In this document: in pieces, positions 1 to 11,579 of the stretch
How positions within the stretch are numbered: position 1 is the stretch's first letter
Layout: each line of letters begins with the position of its first letter
Assembly (NCBI GenBank): GCA_019096155.1
Contig: JAHCVI010000005.1
Coordinates: 3,296,468-3,360,467, forward strand
Length of the DNA stretch: 64,000 nucleotides
Direction: 5' to 3'
Origin: Staphylotrichum longicolle
Lineage: Eukaryota > Ascomycota > Sordariomycetes > Sordariales > Chaetomiaceae
Notes under the pieces: generated by a model
Seen by the model: the letters and a program-made list of their open reading frames with translations, nothing else
Databases searched by the model: none
Told to the model about the DNA's origin: nothing
Program-made: the position numbers and the translations under genes

Positions 1-364
1 CGTAAAGGAATCCCGGTTCTTGGCGCCCTCAGCAAGCCTGTTCACAACTCCAGCTTCCGGTCCGGCTTTTGTCCAGTTTTTTATCTGGTTCAAGCCAGCC
101 GTCGGTCGGTTATTTCTCTTGTGCCAGGTGCCGAAAGCGAGACCAATCCGCGCCGATACTCCCGTTGCCAGCAGTCCAGGCGCGTCTTAGTGAAGCAGCA
201 AGCAACGTTCGTCGTTGAAAACCAACAGACAAGGAGCGCTGACGAGTCCCGACGAGTCCCGACGAGTCGTGGAATCGCATCTGCGCCCAACCTAGAATCT
301 CATCGCGCCGACACCACTGTCGCCCCGTTTCCTTAACGTCTCTGATACCCCTCGATTCGGCGCC
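1..364. other. Upstream region of het-C
   Basis: No convincing coding sequence is seen here. It holds the 5' flank and probably the leader of the het-C gene that starts at 365. In Neurospora a HET-domain partner gene, pin-c, lies next to het-c. No such gene is visible downstream of het-C here, and the upstream side is cut by the window edge. Confidence 0.5.
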
Positions 365-2921
365 ATGGCAGGCCTCAGAATGGGCTGGGGCAGTGCGCTG
401 CTGGTCCTCGGTCTGCTCCTCGTTGTCCTCCCCGGCAAAGCCGCGGCCTTCGGCGCCGGCAACATCCCCTCCATTGCCCAGGTCGAGGGCCACAACTGGA
501 GACATGGAGACATCGAGGACATGCTCAAGACGGTTGCCTTCATCCACGGCAAGAAGTGGACCACCATGATGATTGGCCGCGTCTACTTTGGCAACTGGCT
601 CCGCGACTACTCGCAGGCCGTCGACGTCGGCAGCTTGAAGGGCATCAATGCCGCCACCATCAGGATCATTGTGAGTTTCCGAGGGTACACAAGCACAAGT
701 CGCCGGCCAAAGAATGCTGACCAGCCCAGGTCTGGGTGCTCTCCTTCATGGCCAACGGCTATGCGACCGAGGAGTTCGAGGTCACCGAGGAGCGACTGGG
801 CGTCTACCGGCCCGAAGAGCACATCGACAACCCGCTCGGCTACGCCGATGGCCAGGACGCCCGCAAGTACGACCCTCGTCTGCGCGGTCCCGTAGATAAC
901 AGGGAGCTCGAGATCGACCCGCGCACCGGCATGAAGAACTACATCGCCAACGAGTCGGGCGGCTGGGCCACCAGCGCCGGCTATCTGCGCTTCTCCTTTG
1001 CGCGCAGCATCCACTTTGGCCGCCTCTACACCAGCGGCGCCCATGGCGCATCCGGCAAGGAGACCGATCTGTGCGAGGCTCTGCGGTGTCTCGGCCAGGC
1101 GCTGCACTGCATGGAGGTGCGTTACCGCTGAAGGACGCAGTCACAGGACCTTACTGACTGTCAACAGGACTTTAGCGCCCACAGCAACTACTGCGAGCTT
1201 GCCCTTATCGAGCTGGGCCACCACAACGTCTTTCCTCACTGCGGCTCCGCCACCCAGATCCACTTGAATGGGAGAACGGTGTATCCTCTTGTCACTGGTT
1301 TGTATCTGCGGTCTTGATGTGTCCCCAAACAGCGCTGACAGCGCCTCAGGAACGTTTGGAGCTGTCGACTTTTTGCACTCGGTCCTTGGGTAAGCACACT
1401 CAAGCCAAATCCATGGCCACATGTTGACACGACCACAGTGAGGCGACCGACCACTTCACCCAGTCCGAGGTCGACGAGATTGACATCGCCCTCAAGAACG
1501 CCGAGCAGGCAAACCGCGGCTCCGGCGACGGCCAGCGCGGCTTCTTTGGCTCGGGCTCCGGGGGTAACGACTTCATCTCGCTGGTCGGCCAGCTGCCCGG
1601 CGTCGGCGATGGCTTCGCCTCCCAGGCGAGGAACCTCAAGGCCATGTCGGCCGCGCAGGAGCAGGAAAACACCCGCGCTGCCAACAATGCCAACGTCGTC
1701 CCCGGCATGAGCCCCAACTTCGACCCGGTCAAGGTGTCCGGGCAGATCTACCCGATCCTCGAGTTCCGCGACAAGATCGTCCGGTCCATCAACAACATGA
1801 TCTCCAAGATCCCCGGCCTCGAGAAGCTGCTCGAGCACATCAGCGAGACGCTAACGGCCTTCATCCTTGGCCTGCTCGCACCCTTTGTCCGCCCCATCAT
1901 CAACCAGGTGTCCAAGGCGCTCAAGGAGGGCTCGTCGGGCTTGATCGCCTCCAGCGCCAACCAGCAGCTCGAGCCGTGGACCAACCCGCGCTGCGACAAC
2001 CCGACCCACTCGATGCTGTCAAAGGACCACTTCACCAACGTCCTCAACTCGTGCGCCGGCCGCGTGGCCGCCACCATCCTGCAATACGTCGTCCCGTGAG
2101 TTTTCCCATCGCCATTCTCCGTAGCCCTCCCCTTTGCATGATCTAACCCGCTCTGCTCCAGCCGCGTCATGTACGCCTGGGAGAACCCCGGCGTCCCCGT
2201 CGACGAGGTCGTCAACGACGTTCTCCGCGCCTTCCACCACCCGGCCGCGCGCAACGACCACGTCCAGATCCAGCGCGACATGTTCGAGACGGTCCGCAAG
2301 TGGACCCAGGAGACGCCCTACCGCCACCAGCTCGACCACCTGCTGTCGTCCGAGTCCGTCAAGAACCACAAGAACCACATCCTCAGCGGCGAGGCCGGCT
2401 CCCGCTCCGTCCCCAGCGGCGGCTGCGGCCACGGCGACGGCGGCCACGGACGCCCCGCTGGCTCCCTCTGGTCGCAGATCCAGACCCTGAACCGCGAAGC
2501 GCAGGAGAGCGGCGGCGGCGGCGGCGGCGGCAGTGGTGGCTATCACGCGCCGCCCTCGCAGACCCACGGCGGGCAAGCGTCGAGTTACTACGCCGGCACC
2601 TCGCCCCAACCCCAACAGACATACGGCAGGCCGGGGTCGTCTGGGTATGCCGGCGGCGGGTACGGACAGCCGACGCCGCCGCCTCAGCACTCGTATGGCG
2701 GTGGTGGTGGTGGTGGATATCCGGGCCAGGGAGGCTACGGACAGCATCAACATGGCGGTTATCACGGGCAGGAGCAGGGCCATCACCAGCCGCCGCCGCC
2801 GCACTACGGTGGTGGCGGTGGACATCATGGGGGGTATGGCGGGCCGCCGCCTCCGGGACCGCCGGGGCCGGGGCAGTATGGCCAGCAGCCGCCTTCGTGG
2901 GGAGGGTATCCGCGGTATTGA
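365..2921 (+). CDS. het-C: Het-C family heterokaryon incompatibility protein
   Basis: Secreted or membrane-associated Het-C family protein. In Neurospora crassa het-c alleles control vegetative (heterokaryon) incompatibility; the biochemical role is not established. Six exons are read: 365-670, 730-1116, 1168-1297, 1350-1389, 1439-2095 and 2162-2921, all with GT-AG introns and matching phases, giving 759 residues. The N-terminus has a hydrophobic signal peptide (residues about 8-28, ending GKAAAF). The conserved Het-C core follows, with WLRDYSQAVD, DFSAHSNYCELAL and TGTFGAVDFLHSVLG. From about residue 590 the tail is low-complexity, rich in Gly, Pro, Tyr and Gln, as in the Neurospora protein. 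It is convergent with the aminotransferase. The family call is firm. Whether this copy acts in self/non-self recognition cannot be told from sequence. Confidence 0.95.
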
Positions 2922-3379
2922 GCTGGTGATTTGGGAATTCAGCAAAAGTGTGCAGGTGTTGAGTTACTGTAGCGGACATATACCAAAGGTGGAACGAAGT
3001 ACACATCCTCAGAGAGAGTAGGTGAAGGTGGCCGTGAAGGGATTTTGAGTCAGGGATGTTTGACATATTCGGCAGTTATTGCTTCGTAATTGTCTGTCTA
3101 TCGGGTCTTGCATTCACCATGAGCCGAACGTTTACTCGCTCCAAGGCAGGGGCAGTAATGGAGAGAAAACCGTATGCAGGGAGAGCGAGCAGCCCAGGTT
3201 TGGACTCGAAAAAACAAGAGGTCCGTCTGAATCACCAACTGCAACTTCCTTCCTCATCCAACACCACCATCACCTCAACCCAACCCAACCCAATCCAACC
3301 AACCCCCTCAGTGGCTCACCAAGTTCTTGAACCTATTCTCAGTTAGCAAACCCAAATCCCAACCCCGATCTTCAGACTC
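2922..3379. other. Convergent intergenic region
   Basis: These 458 bp lie between the stop codons of het-C (+) and the aminotransferase (-) and should hold both 3' ends. An imperfect run of AACCC/CAACC units lies at about 3277-3310. No gene is seen. Confidence 0.5.
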
Positions 3380-5340
3380 TCATCCCAAAACGTACTTGTT
3401 GATAACCCTCTCAATCCCATCACACCCCATCTTGAGCACCTCCATCTTGGGGCCATACGAGAAGCGCACAAAGTGATGACACGGGCTGTCGAACAAGTCG
3501 CGCCTCCTCGCGGGGTTCAAATCAAAGAAGATGCCGGGCACCACAATGACCTTCTCGTCCAGGCACGCCTGGAAGAAGTTGAGGCCGTCCGAGATGGGGC
3601 CCGGCAGGCCCTCGAGGTTGAGCCAGAGGTAGAAGGTCGAGTCGGGCACGTGGCGGATGACGAAGCCCATGGCGCGCAGGCGCGAGACGACGTAGTCGCG
3701 CTTGGCGCGGAAGTGGTGCTGCAGGGCGGCCATCTCCTTCTGGACGAGGGGCGGGTCCAGCATCGGGATGGCGGCCTCCTGGAAGGGGACGTTGGTGCCG
3801 CCGTCGAGGTAGGAGCCGCAGGAGCCGATGCTGTGGGGGCAGGGGGGTCTGTTAGGGGGAAGGAAGGGAGGCGAAGAGACATGGGGGGGCCAGGGAGAGA
3901 GGGAAGAGCGGCAAGTTTGGACGACAGGCCAAAGGAAGAGGAGGGATGTTGCTTGGTGGGAATGTGAATGGGGTTGGGGGGAAGAAACTCACGCCTTGAT
4001 GAACTCCTTTGGCCCAAGAATCCACGCGACCCTCCACCCGGGCAGGCGAAACCGCTTCGTCAGTCCATCAATGATCAACACATCATCCTCATCCACATCA
4101 ATTACGTTTTCCTACAACCAGACACATTAGCCACCGACCTCTCACAGACATATAGACACAGAGAGGGTCCCAAACAAAACCCACCGCAGCGCTAATCGTG
4201 GTCCCGTCACAGTTGCTGGTATAGTTGTACCCGGAGTAAAACTCGTCGCTGACCAGCGTCGCGCGCTCGCGGCACAGGTCCTGGATCTCGGCCAGCTCCG
4301 GGTTCTGGACGACCAGGCCCGTCGGGTTGCGCGGGTTCGACGTGATGATGACGCCCGTGCCGCGCGCAATCTCCTCGGCGATCTTGTCCGGGTGGATGTG
4401 GTAGCCGTCCTCCTCGGAGAGGGGCACGGGGATGGCGGCGAACTGATATCATCATCATCATCAGTGTTGTTCACTAGTGTTCTTCTGTGTTGGTGATGGG
4501 GGTTGATGGTAAGGGTGATTTACGTTTTTGAAGAGGGACAGCATCTCGTTGTAGGCTGCGTTCTGGTGTTAGCACACTCGCTACTGAGAAACAAAAGAGA
4601 GACCAAAAGAATTACCAGTGTAGTCCGGAATAAAAAAGCCGACGTAGGCATTGTTCAAGACAGCAGCGATGCGGATGAGGCCGGCACGCCCGCCGGGGAC
4701 GATGGCGACGTTCTCCCAGGTGTACTGGCTGGGCTTGCCCTTGCGGTGCATCTCGTTGTACAGGCGGGCGACGGCCTCGCGCAGCGGCTTGATGCCCGCG
4801 GTGGGACCGTACTCGCGGCTGGCGGCGCTGATGTCAATGTGGGTGGGCCGGGCGAAGCAGCCCTCGATGTCGTCGTCCACCTCGGGGGCGCCCTCTGCGA
4901 GCTGTCAGCTTCAAGAATGCGACGACAAGCAACAATGAAAGACATACGGCCCAGGTTGGCCCACTTGTCGGGCTCCTCGAGGAAGCCATACTCGGAGGCT
5001 CGCTCAGTGCACCACACGACGCCCGTCGAGGCGCGGGAAGCGTCGAGACCGGCATGGGGGAGGTGGCTGGAGATTGCGGCGGTGAGCTTGTGGGGGTGAG
5101 AATATGAGACGAATGTTGAGGTGGCCATACCCTTCATGAGCGGCTCTGAACTGGCGATGGATCTTGCTGCTGGCCTCTGGTGGGAAAACAGTCAGTGGGT
5201 GGCATGACGGAATTCGGGCGGCGCGACTTCATACCGCTAAGACCCGGCTCTCCCATAGAAAAGCGGCGAGCAGGGCGGGGGACGCCAGTGTTGCGGTTGA
5301 TGCTGAATTTGCGGTTGCCAAAGCCCGAGTGGTCGGCCAT
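3380..5340 (-). CDS. PLP-dependent class I/II aminotransferase
   Basis: Fold-type I pyridoxal-phosphate enzyme of the aspartate aminotransferase / ACC-synthase-like group; the substrate is unknown. Exons on the minus strand: 5340-5235, 5176-5131, 5086-4948, 4894-4616, 4555-4524, 4442-4185, 4111-3993 and 3830-3380. Motifs seen include SREYGPTAGIKPLREAV, SNPRNPTG (substrate/PLP region), DEFYSGYNY (the DxxY that contacts PLP), and GLTKRFRLPGWR, whose Lys should form the Schiff base. One junction is out of phase: exon 2 ends with two bases of a codon (GG) but exon 3 must begin at a full codon to read LTAAISSHLPHAG. One missing G at 5130-5132 would fix this and give 476 residues. Alternatively translation starts at the ATG at 5137, which reads through the 44-bp intron in the correct frame. 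The family call is firm; the N-terminus is uncertain. Confidence 0.88.
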
Positions 5341-7628
5341 GGTGGCGGTGGTGGACAGACTCGAAGGAGCCTAGGTGAAATAAACAGGTTATGAGAATGT
5401 GGGTGTGTGTGTGGGTGTTGTTGTGTGTGTTGGGTTGTCCGATGGATCGATGAATGAGAATGAGGGAAAAGCCAACAGCAGACGGAAGGCGTCGTCAGTT
5501 ATAGAATAAAACAGGGAAAGCGATTCGAAGCGGAACCCAGTTGCAAACAAGGAGAGTTCACCAACTCTGCAGCTGAGGGAGGCAGTGGCGGCACAGAAAT
5601 GCGCGCACGCCCGGCCTTGTTCTGTTTTACTTGTGTCTTGCGTGATGTGATGGCTCAGGTTCACCGCAACTGCAAATCAACCCAACAGAAAAGGGAAGCT
5701 CTCGTCGGTCCTGCCCAATGGCCGCCGTGGGGGACCCGGGCTTACTGTCTCACCAATGGCTCTTCACAGACGCCGCCGTCCACAATGCGTCCACAGTCCA
5801 TGCGGCACTTGGACGCATGGCAACCCGAGTGGCCAGCAGCAGCTGGGATTATCGCGGCGCTGCACCACGTTCGGACACCAGCTTGCAATTTACCCTTCCC
5901 CGTCACAGAATCATCGGTGTCGGTGTGAAACGGGTGTAAGCTGACTGCTGGGAATGAGACTGCCGTCGTAGACTGAGTCTGTATTCCCAGGAACTGTGAG
6001 ACATCATCGCTCAGCAGCAAGTCAAGTTTCGCTGTGTGTTTTCAAGTCGAAAGCTTGGAACGGACGTGGTCAAGGCGGTGTTACCTCTTACCATGGAAGA
6101 TGGAAGTTACCCCGCCCAGAGCGGGCCTGGTGGGGGAGTCTCCTTGTGGGGCCGGCAAAAGCTCCGGAGCTGCTCCCCTGCCAAGATGCGGAACCTGTGT
6201 GGGGCCTTCGGGGCCTCAATGTTCCTCCGTGTCCTTGACATCTCCGGAGGCCAAACTCCTCTTGGAATTTGATCCAGGGGCAGTGTTCGTCCTTCTTTGT
6301 AGTTAGACACCAGCTGACCAGCCATAAAGACTATCATGCGCTTCGATGACTTGGCGGGTTGCGGCGCGCGTCCAGAACATGTTGGTTGATGATTCCACTT
6401 TTGTCAGTCGGACCAACTCAGCTGGCCATGAGAGGACGGACTCGGACGGAGAGATGACCACAGGTCCCAGTAGTTTGTCTGACTGCCGGGTCTTGCAGTC
6501 CTAATAACTTTAGTTTTGATGTTGTATTCCATGCAGTCTATCCAGAAGCTTAGAGAGTACAGAAGAAGCGGGTGGATTCCGTTGAGCGCGAACAAAATCA
6601 TCCATCGTGAATAGGAATCTCTTGATGGTGCCTGGACCTCAGCATCCCCCTAGGTTGTCATCATCGGCCACTGATTGAAAAGAACAGAATAGACCCATCC
6701 ACTCGAATGGGAACCCCCTTCCCCCCAACTGTGCCCCCCCATGTGGGCTGTTTTTCCAGAAAGCGAGAGGGGAGAGAGAAGAAAGGTCGAATTTCGTCGC
6801 AGGCGCTCAATTTAAGCCCGTCACACATGCCTGATGGGGTCTATGCGCGGGCGATGTTGCAGAGCCTTTACATGCTGTGGGCTGGGCTGGGCTGGGCTCG
6901 TAGCCGCTGCGGACGGACGATACGGGTCAAAGGCTCCTCATCATTAGAACACATTGCGGTCATGGCAGATCTGAGATGTGAGCTTGATCATGAAGCAATG
7001 GGTCGGACGAACGTGCTAAGCTCGGGTTCGGGTTGTACTAGGCCAATGCGCAGGGGCCAAAAACGCCAAGCAGCAAGGCTGGCGATGCTGCGCCCGGGCC
7101 TCCAAGTGGGGCTGGTTACGCTAGTGGTGGGATCGATGTGGCTGAGCTTGCCGCTGGCCACTCCGAGCTCTCAATCCGGACGACCATTAAAGAGACGACC
7201 GCCCACGAGCCGCCCCAGGCGGACGGCGAGGCAGGAAGCGCGGGGTCTCATGGCCTCGGCGTAGGTCCGCTGTCGCATCGCATTCCTTTGAAGCGGCGAC
7301 AAGGTGGAATTTGAAAATACGGGAGACAATCCGATATAAAGAGAACTGAATTCCTGTGCCACTGTCACTGGGTGCCTGAAACTGCACCTACGCCTGACGT
7401 CAAAGGGCCCGGACTTGCAAACAAACAATTCGCTGTGTGCAGTGCCGTGCGCAGACCTGCACCAACCCGTCTGACATCTGCTCCTGCCAACACGTTCAAT
7501 CGAGGGAAAACTTACCCCTCAATTCAGCAGAGCGACTTTCCACTTCTTAAAAAGAACATCTCAGTTCTGGTTCCTCTTCCCAGAAACCGCATCCTTGCAT
7601 CGTTTCCCACCCCTGCAAATCACCAACC
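5341..7628. other. Long divergent intergenic region
   Basis: About 2.3 kb between the divergent aminotransferase and VWA-protein genes. A TG-rich simple repeat lies at about 5398-5440 and three GGGCT units at about 6881-6898. The ORFs here (such as 6707-7264) lack conserved composition or splice structure and I do not accept them. It should contain both promoters. Confidence 0.45.
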
Positions 7629-8652
7629 ATGTCGACCTCACCCTCAAGGTCACTGTTCGGGTCGCTCAAGGACAAGCTGTCCGGGAAGTCGCGCTCGCGC
7701 TCACCCAGCCCGAACCCGTCGTTCGAGAGGAGCCCCAGCAACATTTCAGGGCATAGCAGCTACCAGGCGCCGCCACCAGCTCCATTCAAGCCCGACAACA
7801 ACCCCAACGACCTTCCCCCTCTTTCTTCCCTCCTCCCAGCCCTCCATCCCACCTCCGAGCCTAGCCTCCCCGGCACCCTCCTTCTCCTCTGCCCGCTCCA
7901 ACCCGAGCATCACCTCGGCCGAAGACAAATACGCTTTCCTCTCCTCCTTCGACACCATCTTCCTCATCGACGACAGCGGCTCCATGTACGGCGAGCGCTG
8001 GAAGGAGACCAAGGCCGCCCTCCTGGCCATCGCGCCAATCTGCACCGACCACGACGCCAACGGCATCGACATCTACTTCCTCAACACGCGCAGCAAGCCG
8101 TCCAAGTCGGACCCCGGCGGCTGGTGCAACATCCGGACCAAGGCCCAGGTCGAGGCCCTGTTCAACCAGGTCACCCCGCGCGGCGTGACCCCGCTGGGCA
8201 CCCGCATCAACCAGATCCTGATGCCCTACCTGAGGACCTACGAGGCCGCGGTCAAGCGGACGGGGACGCCCGAGGACTGCGGCGTCAAGCCCATCAACAT
8301 GATCGTCATCACCGACGGCGTGCCGACCGACGACCCGGAGTCCATCATCGTCGACGCCGCGCGCAAGCTGGACAAGCTGGAGGCGCCGCCCCACCAGGTC
8401 GGCATCCAGCTCTTCCAGGTCGGCGACGAGACGGAAGCGACCAAATTCTTGAAAGAGCTGGACGACGGCCTCGCCGAGGTGGGCGGCGTGCGAGACATGG
8501 TGGATACCGTCACCTTTGACAAGCGGTCCGGGCGGGACAAGACGCTCTCGGCGGATGCGATACTCAAGGTGGTGTTGGGCGCCGTGGTCAAGCGGTTGGA
8601 CCGGAGGCGGATGAGCGGGGAGTCGCGGAGAGCGGGGCATCTGGCTCCTTAG
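7629..8652 (+). CDS. von Willebrand factor A domain protein (frame break near 7800)
   Basis: Cytoplasmic-type VWA protein of unknown partner. The ATG at 7629 opens a basic, Ser-rich N-terminus (residues about 1-55, with SRSRSPSP). The VWA domain follows with an intact metal-ion-dependent adhesion site: DDSGSMYGERW (the DxSxS motif), GVTPLGT (the conserved Thr loop) and VITDGVPTDD. The N-terminus reads in one frame and everything from about 7830 in the frame one base further on. No GT donor suits an intron between them. The switch therefore needs one extra base or two missing bases in the C/T-rich stretch 7795-7830, and matches other indels in this window. The domain call is firm; the join is inferred. 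Confidence 0.85.
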
Positions 8653-9266
8653 AGGGCAGGCGATTTGATTTCTGGAGGCGTTGGGCGTTCGGTCTCGGGA
8701 GAACGAGGCAGGATTTTCTTGGTTTCGCGGTGTCCGCACTCAATGATGTACTAGTCCCTTATCTTTTCTTCGCTGCTTTACAACCCTCAAAAAGGGTCAG
8801 CAGATAGACTCGGCAGATATCAGAGGAAGCAAGTCAGCTTTCTCGAAATGATACCCATGATCAACAACAATATGGTTTTATAGGGCTTAGGTCCATGATC
8901 ACGGCTGAAAAGTGTCTGAAAACGAAAGAAGTCGACCAGTACCGTGGATATCCACGCTCCCGAGAACATCTACTCCTTGGACCCAAGGCAACCCAAAAAG
9001 CAACCTGCCGCTAGATATTCAGGCGCTAGATGTTGTCGAGACAGAAATTCAGCCACCGGGACTTCAGTTCGTTTGTCGCAGGGATCTGATGTGATCTGGA
9101 ATTCGCGTGTCTACTTCAAGAAAAAGAAGGGCCTTAATCAAGAAAAGGATGGTCAGTGGAAAAGCCGACGGGAATATGAGGGATAAATCCAGCCCTTCTC
9201 CTCCCAGTGAAGTTAGTCGGAGAAAGAGACCGTGAGAGTCGCACCCAGCGATCACTGGACCTTGAC
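8653..9266. other. Convergent intergenic region
   Basis: About 600 bp between the stop codons of the VWA gene (+) and the small membrane-protein gene (-). No coding signal, RNA gene or repeat is recognised. Confidence 0.45.
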
Positions 9267-9835
9267 TCAACGTAAATATTCGCTGGGAACCTCAAATATG
9301 TATTTTTGATATATATATTTCGCTATGAATGTGGCCGCAACCACAACAACGCAGAACAGCCCAGCCAATACCACCCCCGACCCATAGTCCAACTGCAACC
9401 CGTTGAACCGCTCCCACCACCGCTCCCAGGGCACGCCCGTCGCCCTGCCCCGCCCCCTCCGCCTGCTCCCCCCTCCCTCTTCTCCCACCTTTGCTCTTGC
9501 GGGGAACCGCACCAGATTGGAAAGAACCCATGTCAGTTTGTGCAATATACGAGGCAAAACGCTGAGTGCCTTACTTTCGAGGGCGGGGGTGGTGGGGGTT
9601 GGGGGCGGAGGTTGTTGGTCGGGCGAGGACCCGGGCACCTGGGCGCGGTGGGGTGCGGTCGTCGGGGTTGCAGATGGACCAGGGCGGTGGCGGTATGGCT
9701 GGGGCCGCCAGAGTAGTCTAAGAGTAATTCTGTTTAAGACAAGGTTAGTGAAGGCCGGGATCCAAGGCAGTCGTGTCCATGTTGAAACTCGAGAGCAGAG
9801 GGACGAAAGTCAGCCAGGACTACTTACCTAGGCAT
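9267..9835 (-). CDS. Small single-span, probably mitochondrial membrane protein
   Basis: Not a recognised family. The gene is found by splicing: an 8-base first exon (9835-9828, ATG CCT AG), a 98-bp intron with GTAAGT donor, CACTAAC branch point and AACAG acceptor, then exon 2 at 9729-9267. The join is in frame and gives 156 residues. Residues 1-31 are rich in Arg and hydrophobics and have no acidic residue (MPRITLRLLWRPQPYRHRP), as in a mitochondrial presequence. A Pro/Thr linker and a basic RRRGRGR patch follow. Near the C-terminus is one clear membrane span (GVVLAGLFCVVVVAATFIA) and then the short charged tail YIYQKYIFEVPSEYLR. It may be a mitochondrial inner-membrane protein. The exon structure is good evidence of a real gene; location is inference. 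Confidence 0.6.
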
Positions 9836-10339
9836 GTTTAATATTCATATTACTAAAAATGCCAGAAAAAGACTTGTTGACATGTTGCAAAAGGAAAATG
9901 GGAGACGGGACTCACGATGGCTACTCATATATAGACACGCTGCACAAGGACTTGCTCTTTCCATGTGTTCCATGATTTCCATGCTCGATGGTTTTGCTGC
10001 GAGAAGGAATGGACGGGCGACCCTTCAGCTGCCGTTGATACTCGCAGCTGGGGAGGATGTCTCGGGAAGGCACCAAACCCACAACATAGACAATGAAAGA
10101 ACAGTTGCGTTCAGCACCGGGCGTGGCGAGGCAGGACACTACGTCAGCCGGATGCATTCATGGCTTCCGGGCTCCTAGGAACCCCGAACGCTCGCACCAC
10201 GCTTTTGACTTCCCAGCCTGATATTTCATTTTCGACCCGCGAACCTGCCCTCAAGTTTCCTGGCCCACATCCTAGAGCCAGACCCCAGCGGTCACGACCA
10301 GCTCCGAAACCGTTCAACAACTCGAAGACATCAAGAACC
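9836..10339. other. Divergent intergenic region
   Basis: About 500 bp shared upstream by the small membrane-protein gene (-) and the unknown gene at 10340 (+). An in-frame upstream ATG at 10160 would add 60 basic, Pro-rich residues to the latter. Confidence 0.4.
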
Positions 10340-11197
10340 ATGGCACGCCATCGCCTTCCAGAGACTGATGGCCACCACAACGACCAAAACAGCAGTCGCC
10401 ACACGGGCGATGCGACTTCTGATGGCAACCCCCTTCCGCATTGCGAGAGCCTTCATGTCGCAACCTCGTCCTCGGCTCCAGCGTCCACTCCTACAGGAGC
10501 CACCACCGACGGCGCCAACGGAGGCGACGGGGCTTCAAAACAGCAAGAGTTGTCTTGCACCTTCGACAGATACGGCAGACCCGACCAAAAATGGGGCAAG
10601 ATCGACCTGAGAATGATGCCCACTCGTGGCACACCCAACTGTCTGAAAACCCCATGGGCGGCCATCCTCGAGGTCAAGTGCCGAGACGTGCCGCATCTGA
10701 TGCGCGAGGGTTTCTTCTGGTCCGCGGAGAACGTCCTGCCCGAGGAAGGGTATCTGTCCCCCGAAAGCAGACCGGAATGGACAGCCCTCGGCTGCCGCCA
10801 CAAGCGGACGTGGATCCTCGCCGACCAGTCCGACAACGGACAGGGACAGAGACGGGACCCGCAGTGGGTAGGGCGCCTCGAGGTCGTGAGTCCTGTCCCG
10901 GAAGCTCTCCCGGGCTTCAGGGTGCAGGAGCTATCGAGGAGCAACGTCTATTCCGCCGCCGCCTGGAACGCGCGCGAGCAGTTGGTTTATCGTTACGACT
11001 ACCGGTCCCCGAGCCAGAACTGCAACTGCATCTACGACGACAAGCCCCTGAAGGGCTGGTGGCCGTGGCCGAGGGACGACGGCGTCTATGCGGCTTTTCC
11101 GCATGTCGACGATCTGTTTCCGCTCGCTCCTGACAGCTGTTCTGCATGGGAGTCCGAGTTTGAGTCCGAGTCCGAGTTCGAGGATGAGCCATGGTAG
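10340..11197 (+). CDS. Hypothetical protein with Ser/Glu-rich acidic C-terminus
   Basis: Family not recognised. The ATG at 10340 is preferred because it sits in ACCATGG; it gives 285 residues. The in-frame ATG at 10160 would give 345. Residues 1-70 are polar and low-complexity. The middle contains Trp/Cys-rich stretches such as FFWSAENVLPEEGYLSPES, ALGCRHKRTWILAD and YDYRSPSQNCNCIYDD. The last 20 residues are an acidic Ser/Glu/Phe repeat (ESEFESESEFEDEPW). No signal peptide or membrane segment is seen. It is a single exon of host-like composition, 200 bp before the transposon relic. It could be a lineage-specific protein. Confidence 0.55.
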   Translation: MARHRLPETDGHHNDQNSSRHTGDATSDGNPLPHCESLHVATSSSAPASTPTGATTDGANGGDGASKQQELSCTFDRYGRPDQKWGKIDLRMMPTRGTPNCLKTPWAAILEVKCRDVPHLMREGFFWSAENVLPEEGYLSPESRPEWTALGCRHKRTWILADQSDNGQGQRRDPQWVGRLEVVSPVPEALPGFRVQELSRSNVYSAAAWNAREQLVYRYDYRSPSQNCNCIYDDKPLKGWWPWPRDDGVYAAFPHVDDLFPLAPDSCSAWESEFESESEFEDEPW

Positions 11198-11393
11198 TTG
11201 CCGACAACCTCACCAACTGCGCAGCTCCCCCATTTGTCATGAAAGTGTTCGTTGCGACCTGGGAGGGAACTGCCACACAAGCAGGGGCGGCGTTTACCTG
11301 TCGTTACCATTTCTCATGTCCTGTCCAATTGGCCAATTGATTTTCGGTGTCTGTTGGGTCCAGGGGGCAAGATATTTAGGGCGAGCATAGATA

Positions 11394-11438
11394 ACGTGCT
11401 TTATAAGCGAACGGTTAATATAAGCGAACGGTTAATTT
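11394..11438 (+). repeat. Left terminal inverted repeat of the Fot1-like element
   Basis: All 45 bases match the inverted copy at 13211-13255. It contains an exact tandem duplication of the 17-mer ATAAGCGAACGGTTAAT at 11403-11419 and 11420-11436, a plausible double transposase binding site. Confidence 0.95.
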
Positions 11439-11579
11439 TCCTCCGCCTACTAACATCTCTCTTGTATTGCAACACAACAACACTAGGAACCAACTATAAT
11501 TACATCAGAAGCAGCTGAATCAGATGCTTCTACGGCCTCCTGGCAAGTGCGAGCATTATAGCCAGGCTTGCCGCACACA

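Noticed and set aside
2019..2945. 308-codon Arg/Ala-rich minus-strand frame
   Set aside because: Mirror of the GC-rich glycine tail of het-C.
6707..7264. 185-codon + strand frame in the intergenic region
   Set aside because: No conserved motif, poor start context and promoter-like surroundings.
7861..8739. 292-codon minus-strand frame
   Set aside because: Opposite the VWA domain, which has clear family motifs.
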